64,000 bases of DNA, from the NCBI GenBank assembly GCA_032622095.1, contig CP136063.1, forward strand, positions 183,745,956 through 183,809,955, read 5' to 3'. The position numbers and the translations under genes were made by a program. The stretch comes from Siphonodentalium dalli (Eukaryota; Mollusca; Scaphopoda; Gadilida; Siphonodentaliidae). Shown here one piece after another: positions 56,921 through 64,000 of this stretch (within the stretch, counting starts at the first letter, position 1; the number at the start of each line of letters is the position of its first letter). The notes under the pieces were generated by a model. It did not search any database. It saw nothing but the letters and a program-made list of their open reading frames with translations, and was not told where the DNA came from.

Positions 56921-57459
56921 ATGCGCAATGATCGACCGACATACTCTAATATGACACAGCCACCCGACATGTGCAATGACGCCAGAAATGACACCATGGA
57001 TATCCTCATCAAAGACGACAGATGTACCACGGACATAGGATTCTCAAACGTACAGCCAGGCAGTAACCACAGTGCGCTGTCAGTGAGCCCACAACGAAGT
57101 CACCATACGTCAAATGAGAGTATTGTTGGCTCCTCTGGCGCAGAATTCGTTCCAAAGGGAGGCGGGTTCGCGTCTTTGAGTGGTGTCGGTTTAATCAGTA
57201 TTCTGTCGACAATATTGGCCGCCATGTCTTTTCAGTTTATTATATATGGCTATTTATCGAGACCATTGGATTCGGCCGTGGGACCAAGAGTGCCCAACGA
57301 CATCAAACAGAAACTCGGTCTTTCGCAGGATGACTTTACCAATGTCGTTCTAACGACGATTATGTTCGTATTTATGACGAATTTCTGTTGTGCTATCGTC
57401 TGCTCCATGCAGTGCTTCTTCGCTTCGAAATTGCTGGCACCACCTGACGGAGAAGAAAG
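56921..57459 (+). CDS. First coding exon of a probable two-pass membrane protein
   Basis: Seen: 179 codons plus 2 nt ending at AAAG|GTAAGA, a strong splice donor. Residues 1-80 are polar and Ser/Asn-rich, likely cytosolic. Residues 85-115 (LSGVGLISILSTILAAMSFQ, FIIYGYL) form one membrane helix. A loop, GPRVPNDIKQKLGLSQDDF, follows. Residues 142-172 (VVLTTIMFVFMTNFCCAIVC, SMQCFF) form a second, Cys-rich helix, and then ASKLLAPPDGEER. In-frame Met11, Met17 and Met26 are alternative starts. Inferred: the N-terminal exon of a plus-strand membrane protein gene continuing into or beyond the following 6 kb. I do not recognise the family. Confidence 0.6.
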
Positions 57460-58385
57460 GTAAGAAATATTGACACTATGTAGGCTACAATAAGGCGTAT
57501 TAAGAGATAGACAGGCCCTAATCAGATTTGATTATACCCACGCCGTTCCATGTACCTCTGAGTATCTTATGGTTACCCCTAGTTATAAACAACTCAACCA
57601 GTCACTAATTCTGAATAGGTCATCGTCGCATGGTATTGTGCAAAAAGACAACCAGGATCTCTCAAATGTGCAAAAAGACACCAATGATCTCCCAATTGTC
57701 CCAAAAGTTATTCAGCATATCAAGGTCTCGTTCGACTGCGATAGTCAAATTTCGTTGATATTTCACTCAAAAATCACAGAATAAATATTACTGTGATAAT
57801 AATTAACATGCAACTAATTTAAAATCGATTTTGATGAGACTAAGATGCTAGGAGACTTTTTGCACATTTGGGAGATTATGTATATCTTTTAATTTGCACA
57901 TATAGCCACGCGACAATGGCCGATTCAGCGTCACTAATGTTCCTATGAAGTTGAACTGGGCCCTTTCTATAATTCTCTACAATTAACATGTATGTACACC
58001 AAATGCTCAAACATATTTACGTGATTTCCACTTCCCGTCGATACGGGCCATTAAAATATAGTTAAAGGTTCGCGTACATGCCGAAACTGTCTATTAACGG
58101 TGTCCATGCAGAACAAATAATATAACATATTACACAAATATAAATGAAACAACCGGCATGTTTACGGAAGTAAATGCGTTCATGCAAGTCACACGCGTCA
58201 CATGGTGACAGTTCAATAATCGAAATTATATCACAGTTCTCACCCGTGCGATTCCCGATTGGCTATTAGCACATTTCACTTTACGATGTTCGTGGTGTTT
58301 AGTAAAATGGTTACACGATCGACACACGGTTGCCCTTGTGTAATTGACGTAATCCCCAGGTAATTTGGGCATATTCAGGATTTTC
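57460..58385. other. Probable intron of the membrane-protein gene
   Basis: It begins GTAAGAAA. It includes a 71-codon frame (57,569-57,784) with a repeated VQKDNQDLSNVQKDTNDLP, which looks like a short duplication (GTGCAAAAAGACA twice) rather than a gene. Confidence 0.4.
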
Positions 58386-58859
58386 CTATAATTTTCTGTA
58401 AATAAGTGCAGGTATTTGGATATATACAGATGTAGTCTTTTTAGACACGAGTAGCTCTACTGATAGACCGCGTTCGGAACGTGGTTCGAAACTATGTTCT
58501 TTTATTGAATATAACTTTCGATCACGTAAATATAAGGCCCAGATTTTAATTGACGGACTGTCTATATAAGGATCGATATGCCACATTTGTAGTGAGTACA
58601 CACCGTATAGAAGAGTGGCAATGTAAAATGTTCAGCTTCGGATATTTCTACAGATTAGATGAACATAAATACAATGTATATCGTGAAAGCCAAAATGCAC
58701 GACACACCCATGCCGAGAATCGTGGAAAAGATGATATATTAATCCAAGAACAGGGGGGTCTTAATTTGGACAATTACAACAGTTGGAAATCTTGAGATAC
58801 CAGTTTGGAAATTTAGTATGGTTCAAGAGGGGTGGGGTGCAATTAGAAACTCCAAGTTA
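58386..58859. other. Intergenic or intronic, no gene supported
   Basis: Overlapping short frames on both strands without motifs. Confidence 0.35.
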
Positions 58860-60150
58860 GTTTAAACAGTATTTATTTTTCCCTCTGTGGACATTCAAAT
58901 ATATAATTACAATAGGTAAAAGTTAAGAAGAAAACTGGGTTTAGGCAACAAGCCATAGGCTTATTTTAAGCCCTCTCCGGTGACTATGGCGCAGCCCTAC
59001 TTGACTGTAAGTCAAGTAGGGGTAAATGGTAGAGGCAGAAAAAGATCCATAGAAAGAAGAAACATATTTAATAATAACTGGAGGATGAGACAGAGGGACA
59101 ACAGAGGATGTCAGAATTTAGACAGATAAGAAAGTACAGAGTGTGAGGTGTAATTATATATGTGAACATGCATAATAATTAATTTCAAAGGAGCCAACTA
59201 ATATATAGAATAACAAATATCAAGGAAATAGAAAGTACTTACACATATTTATAAGCGAGAAAATAACCATGTGAAAATCTGCAGTGGTCCGTCGACCCGT
59301 CGACCTACACTGAAGAGATCGGGGGCATCTCGGTATGATCTACCATGCAAATTCAATATTGCAATTGTTTTGAAACAGCTTAAGAAAAGCGTCATTGAAA
59401 GCGATTACTAGCTATTATAAATTTCTGATCTACAATGAATATTTGCTTATTATCTTCATAGGACAATTCGTCAGATCCCCATAGTAATAATTCACTAGTT
59501 ATTGTTACTGTTACATCAGATAAGGAAGTAAGAAGTTTCTCTGTAAGAGGTATAATGTGAGCATTCCAGAAAAAAATGTCTAGCAGTTGCAATACATCCA
59601 CACATGCAATAAGGCAAGTCACTGAGGTGGTATTCTTTTAGATCGCTGTTAAGATTGCTACATCTTAATCTCAGTCTGGTGTGGTCTGTCCTATAATAGC
59701 TAGAACATTAGTATTTAGGCTTTGATATCAGGTTTGAGCTTGCGTTTGAAATCGCCTATTGGCGTTGCATCTTTAACAGAGTATGGTAGTACATTCCACG
59801 AGCGGACAGGATGCGTGGTGTGATCGTTATGGTGGCGCGTGCGTGATGTATATTATATTTTGATTTTGTATTTTGTATTTTGTCTTGTATGTCATAAATT
59901 TTCTTGACGAAGGCAATAAAACTATTGAATATTGACAGTCGACGGAAGAAAAGATTGCATATAGTATAAACACAATCACAATTCAAGTTGCATGGACACC
60001 CGCGATTGGAGACCATAGCTAGCTCTAGCCCCCCTGAGTATAAATTATTGCAAGACGACGCGAATTGATCCATTTTGATAATGCAATTAGTCGGAAGATA
60101 CTCTGCATATTCAACCAAAACATTTTGAGCGACAATTGACAATATTTAGA
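58860..60150 (-). mobile_element. 3' end of a CR1/Jockey-like LINE (pseudogene)
   Basis: The minus strand from 60,150 down reads RSWNVLPYSVKDATPIGDFK, RKLKPDIKA, then in another frame HTRLRLRCSNLNSDLKEYHL and SDLPYCMCGCIATARHFFLE, then CSHYTSYR. This WNxLP ... FKxxL ... HTRLRxxCSxLN ... CxCG ... HFFLxCxxY order is the C-terminal end of a LINE ORF2. The 3' UTR follows, with GGGCTGCGCCATAGTCACC, the hairpin CCTACTTGAC/GTCAAGTAGG, and an AATAAATACTGTTTAAAC end near 58,860. Frameshifts show it is dead. It is a different LINE from the one in the 1-16 kb array. Confidence 0.82.
58999..59023. repeat. Perfect 10-bp stem in the LINE 3' UTR
   Basis: CCTACTTGAC, loop TGTAA, then GTCAAGTAGG. The position, within the element's 3' UTR, suggests an RNA hairpin recognised by RT. 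Confidence 0.7.
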
Positions 60151-60504
60151 CCGATAACTTCTAACTTCAAATGTTAGACTCTGTCACCTGCAAACGGTCA
60201 TCGGGTGATCCATTCATGTGATCTTCGGACGTTTTCTCATGTCGATAAAGATAAATGGTATTATTATTATTATCTGTAAAATATATATACTGGCGATGGG
60301 GTCAATCAGTTGACAGTGACTGTCGTTTGAAGTTCCCGTTCAAACGGCTAACGCCAAACACACGCAGGGTGGGGAATCACGTGGTTTCGAGTTGATGACT
60401 ATCACGCATTCAAAATGGCCGAGGCGATCTAATACGCGACGTATATTACATATTACATATTATTTTGACAGCTACGAGCAGATGCTATAATATTTTTCAA
60501 ACAA
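60151..60504. other. Intergenic, no feature seen
   Basis: A short (TTA)n run near 60,255. Nothing else supported. Confidence 0.4.
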
Positions 60505-60685
60505 ACTGATACCTCATTTATGTCCAAATTCATATTTGTTTGCTCTAACATTCTGACCAAAGTTGTCAGTCGAAGGATTCTCCAAGATGTATGGACTGGT
60601 GTATTCCACGCACCTCCGACTGGCAACTTTGATTAGACTGTTATAGAAAACCACTAAGTATTTCCGAACAAATAAGGTATCAACT
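60505..60685. mobile_element. Palindromic MITE, about 181 bp
   Basis: Arms of about 70 nt: ACTGATACCTCATTTATGTC ... CAAAGTTGTCAGTCG against CGACTGGCAACTTTG ... GAACAAATAAGGTATCAACT. The target duplication is unclear. Confidence 0.7.
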
Positions 60686-60975
60686 TGTTTCAAATATAAA
60701 CTAGCATATGCTTGTAACAGTCCAACTGCTAAGTATTGTGTCAGTTCCTCGTGTATTATGTGTTTGTGCGTTTGAAAATTTTGAATGCCAAATGAAAATT
60801 AGTCTGCGCCAGTAAATCTCTGACTGCACGGTACTGATCGGTCATTCGATAAGAAAAACATTGAATTATTCCTATTCACTGGACATTTCGTAGAGATAGA
60901 CGTTGACATAAAACTTCTGAACGGATTGACCGTGTACCTGTAGGTGTCACGTGAGTCAGGTGACTTTCGTTGGCA

Positions 60976-61146
60976 ATGACAACACACGTTACAAGTTATC
61001 TGATCCTGGTTATTGTCGCGATGCTGTTATGCGAGCCGATCGTCGCACAATTAAATGTATGGAAGATCGAAACTGTTTTATTGTGTTTTATTGCAGCGGC
61101 GCAGGTTCCGTATACCCCGAAGGACATAGCAGATATTCAGCCCTGA
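60976..61146 (+). CDS. Putative small secreted or membrane peptide, 56 aa
   Basis: Seen: ATG at 60,976, then MTTHVTSYLILVIVAMLLCE and PIVAQLNVWKIETVLLCFIA, and AAQVPYTPKDIADIQP before TGA. The first 25 residues look like a signal peptide or membrane anchor (Leu/Val/Ile-rich core, Ala-Gln cut site), and there is a second hydrophobic patch. An ORF in another frame (60,951-61,154) overlaps it. A TTTTATTGCAG acceptor-like site (61,086-61,096) lies inside, so the tail could be a separate exon. No family recognised. Confidence 0.3.
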   Translation: MTTHVTSYLILVIVAMLLCEPIVAQLNVWKIETVLLCFIAAAQVPYTPKDIADIQP

Positions 61147-61465
61147 ACATATAAGTAAGGCATTCTTCATAAAAGAAATGAACATACGAGTACAAATGAT
61201 CATAGTTGAAAACGCTCTTTATTGTCCACCGCTTTTGGGGCGACAAAAGCATAGACGCTCTTCATAAGAGCTGATCATTGGACATTGTGCTATATATTCT
61301 GACAAAAAAGCGTTACATTTTCTTTATTAACATCATCACTTTTCCTCACCGACATCATAGCTAAATCAACAGGACCGGCATACGAACATCATAACATTAA
61401 AGATTGTTTACTTGCAAAGCCAGCATTTAAACTGGAACATAGCTATATATAGGGGATATCCAACG
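61147..61465. other. Intergenic, no feature seen
   Basis: AAAACGCTCTTTATTGTCC and GCGTTACATTTTCTTTATT loosely recall the TTAA MITE interior, but no ends are found. Confidence 0.3.
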
Positions 61466-61592
61466 AAATATGTTGGGATATAATATTTTATGAAACGAGT
61501 TTGTTTAATTTGTTTCACAACGAGTCGTAGACGAGTTGTGAATCACATTTATCAAATGAGTTTCATAAAATCTTATATCCCAACATAACGAG
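61466..61592. repeat. Hairpin, arms about 60 nt
   Basis: ATGTTGGGATATAATATTTT ... TGTTTCACAACGAGTCG pairs with CGAGTTGTGAATCACA ... ATCTTATATCCCAACAT around a short centre. Probably a foldback MITE. Confidence 0.85.
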
Positions 61593-62370
61593 TTGAAGAT
61601 CTTGAAAAAAAAATCTAGAGCTTTATGTCTTTTTAACAAATCAAAATCTTTAAAAGAAGCTGAAAAATTCATGCAAAATGCATTTACGGCGTTGGCTGAG
61701 ACGCCTCACATCCGTATACGACAGTATTGCGCGCTCTGGCTAACGACGAAAAATATAGTTCCCCAATTTGCCTCGTTTTTTGTGTGCCTATTTTCGTTAG
61801 TGCAACGAAGTTGGACAATAATGGAAGTTTAATAAACAAACAAATCATTTTTGCAATGCCTGGTGCTGGTGTCATGCGTAGCATCTTGTCGAAATAGCAT
61901 TAATCCGCGCGTTAATTGTGTTGGCGCGATGCCAAGTATCCAGGGAAGAACGCGCATATTCATCACTTGTGGGTTATAAGGAAATATGTAATGGCTTTTT
62001 AATGATATAATAGGGGTTTCATGAAACAATTTATACGTTAACAATTACTAGTATCATATAATATTTCATTAACAAATTGACCATATATACTATTATAACT
62101 AGACACAAAGTACAATCTATTAACAAGTACCTTGCATAATTATGTAATTTCAAATTTAGGGATGCGTCGCATTAGATAGATATAAATATACGTTTCATCT
62201 CATTTATATCTAATATTATCTCAAGTAATCTTTTTTCAATGCTAATTTAATAAATATGCTCAGTCTTTTCAGAACGCTCATCTTTTAAAGAGAAAGTAGT
62301 CCATGGAATTTATTGCGGTTCGGATTATCCCAATACTAATTAGTAAATATAAGCTTCACAGGACCACTTA
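61593..62370. other. Intergenic, no gene supported
   Basis: A 79-codon plus frame (61,593-61,832) lacks domain or splice support. Confidence 0.35.
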
Positions 62371-62371
62371 A

Positions 62372-62647
62372 CCCGTTCTATACTAAAACATCATTGATGA
62401 GTAATTATCATTAGGAGACACGGGCATTTTCTCCAGACCAAATATTGCGTAACTATTTGAGTCGGGTTTACCCAGAACTGAACATTTCCCACCAATTAAT
62501 ATGAATCATTTTGCTCTTGTTTTTCTGTTAGTCGTCTGCTATAATTATTACCTGAACATCCCTCCAAATGAGTAATATACCATTCCAAAAGTGGACTTTT
62601 GTAACTGAATGGGATAATCCATTATAGTACAGAAAGGGTTATATAAC
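62372..62647. mobile_element. Diverged palindromic MITE of the CCCATTCTATACTAA family
   Basis: Left end TAACCCGTTCTATACTAA near 62,371. The right part (CTGAACATCCCTCCAAATGA ... GGATAATCCATTATAGTACAG, AAAGGGTTAT) is the reverse complement of the left arm of the element at 63,178. Internal sequence is diverged. Confidence 0.6.
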
Positions 62648-63170
62648 CAGGGGTATACGTGAGACAAGGAAAAACACATAAATAAACTCACTGATTGACA
62701 TCAGCGACATTCACCAGTTAGATAAACGCAGAACGAATTCATATACGATCGACATCCGGGTTATTTATCGCCGGTGAGAACAGTGAGGTCACGCGGCCAG
62801 TTTGGTCACTGAACGGAAACGCGATATTCGCAGCGAGTTTGACTACCATCGATTTAACTATGGCATCATCCGTCATAATTTGACGTCGTGTGATCGAATT
62901 GGCCGCTTTCCAAACACCAACGTATCATTCTGCCGCGCCCGCTCTATAAATCTTGCTTACAATATATTACGATTTGATCACTGACAATATAGCAGACAAA
63001 TTTGAGTCAACATCGAAATTGAGGTTAGTGTTTCCAATCAGACTGAGACGCAATCGATCTTTATCGAATAAATGATCAACCCAGTGTTCCAATGCTTCGC
63101 TGCATCATCAAAGAACAAGGGCGAGTTGAATTTTTAAATAAAAACAGATATGATATATAGAGATGATTTC
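62648..63170. other. Intergenic, no gene supported
   Basis: A 60-codon plus frame (62,802-62,984) without recognisable motifs. Confidence 0.35.
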
Positions 63171-63177
63171 GGATTGA

Positions 63178-63436
63178 ATAACCCATTCTATACTAAATGG
63201 ATTCTCCCAGTCAGTTAAAAAAGTGTACATAGGAATGGTCTATTATTCATTTGGAGGGATGTTAAGGTGATAAATGCATTAACATGTGATAAACATTTCC
63301 CTCTGTACTTTTATTTATCTGTCGTCTGTTTTACCACCTCAACATCCCTCCGAGTGAACAATAGCTAGCGCTAGACCAATCATATGTACACTTTTTAATT
63401 GACTGGGAGAATCCATTTAGTATAGAAATTGTTAAA
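63178..63436. mobile_element. Palindromic MITE, about 259 bp
   Basis: The left arm CTATACTAAATGGATTCTCC ... ATTTGGAGGGATGTTAAGGTG pairs with the right arm CACCTCAACATCCCTCCGAG ... GAGAATCCATTTAGTATAG over about 90 nt each. The same family appears at 62.4 kb and, more diverged, in 39.9-41.0 kb. Confidence 0.85.
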
Positions 63437-63913
63437 TTCGTATTATATAGTTCAACATCATATATCACTTTCTTTTGGTTCCGCGCACGCCGCCAGGGAG
63501 GCACATAGGATATGTTTAGGGCGTATCGGGGGGGGGGGGGGGTGACGATCGGCGTGCTCCGAATATGCCCAAAGTTCTGCACCCCTTGCAATGTTGCGAG
63601 TAGTGATGGTTGAATCGATTCATTAATTGGGTGCATTTCCTCAATCGATTTGTTCATTGCTAAATCGTCTGGATGTTTATAATTCTGATCAACTGGAAAG
63701 AAAGAGGCAGTTTTCTTTATTAGAAATTACACACCATGTAATCACTTCAATGCGGTTCGGTAAACAAAAACCCATTCTCGGTAACTATACGTTCGCTCTC
63801 GGTGTGCATCTGTAAGAGACGTGCTAATAAAGTAATAATGTCAGACCCTTTGATCCTCATTTCTCTTCTGTCAGAGCCAGTGACTATCTCAAAGGCCCAC
63901 TTAATTTTCGATT
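63437..63913. other. Intergenic, no gene supported
   Basis: Short frames on both strands (63,331-63,657; 63,627-63,815) without motifs. Confidence 0.35.
63528..63542. repeat. Poly(G) tract
   Basis: A run of about 15 G next to GTATC. A possible assembly slippage point. Confidence 0.85.
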
Positions 63914-63976
63914 ATTTTCAATGGAGGGGGAATAACTCTATATTCTAAATATAGTTATTCCCCTTCCATTGAAAAT
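63914..63976. repeat. Near-perfect hairpin, 63 nt
   Basis: ATTTTCAATGGAGGGGGAAT and AACTCTATAT pair with AATATAGTTATTCCCCTTCC and ATTGAAAAT around TCTA, with few mismatches. Confidence 0.9.
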
Positions 63977-64000
63977 ACATCTTTAGTTTGAATTATGTTA

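Noticed and set aside
57569-57784. 71-codon ORF with VQKDNQDLSNVQKDTNDLP
   Set aside because: It lies after a strong splice donor, has no acceptor, and its repeat comes from a short DNA duplication.

Overview
The window looks like AT-rich repeat-dense DNA from a metazoan nuclear genome. Genes are not packed, there are no operons, and candidate coding exons end at GT splice donors. Most of the DNA is derived from transposons: a LINE array, a Penelope-like element (PLE), a Helitron and many small TTAA-flanked MITEs. The mix of families resembles a marine invertebrate, but the sequence does not fix the phylum.

1-16,331: one tandem macrosatellite. Each unit of about 1.1-1.29 kb is a decayed piece of a CR1/Jockey-type LINE, encoded on the minus strand and running from the start of the reverse transcriptase (RT) to the region after the thumb. 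A long and a short unit alternate to give a 2,451-bp higher-order repeat. Two 355-bp mini-units lie near 13 kb.

16.3-24.5 kb: a decayed coding-like segment, a signal-peptide exon at 18.7 kb, several long hairpins, a TTAA-flanked MITE with a 69-nt palindrome, an inverted duplication near 20.2 and 23.3 kb that carries a candidate coding start, and a candidate first exon near 24.4 kb. 24.5-36.4 kb is mostly non-coding, with at least three TTAA-flanked MITE families.

36.4-41 kb: a diverged array of about 135 bp, a MITE filled with a GTGGCCAC palindrome minisatellite, a coiled-coil exon, and repeated MITE sequence. 41.0-48.9 kb: a degenerate Helitron joined to a degenerate PLE, both on the minus strand. 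One open frame crosses the junction, and a TTAA MITE splits the Helitron helicase. 48.9-51.9 kb: a 2,983-bp element bounded by inverted repeats and a 6-bp target duplication. It carries a cysteine-rich CXC-like ORF and a 726-bp higher-order tandem repeat.

52-64 kb: two more copies of the 69-nt palindrome MITE. One is nested in another TTAA element whose unfilled paralogue sits at 33.2 kb. The region also has the first exon of a likely two-pass membrane protein (56.9 kb), a LINE 3' end (58.9-60.15 kb), a small secreted-peptide ORF (61.0 kb), several palindromic MITEs and simple repeats.

I see no complete host gene, rRNA, tRNA or CRISPR array. Host coding content is limited to isolated candidate exons.
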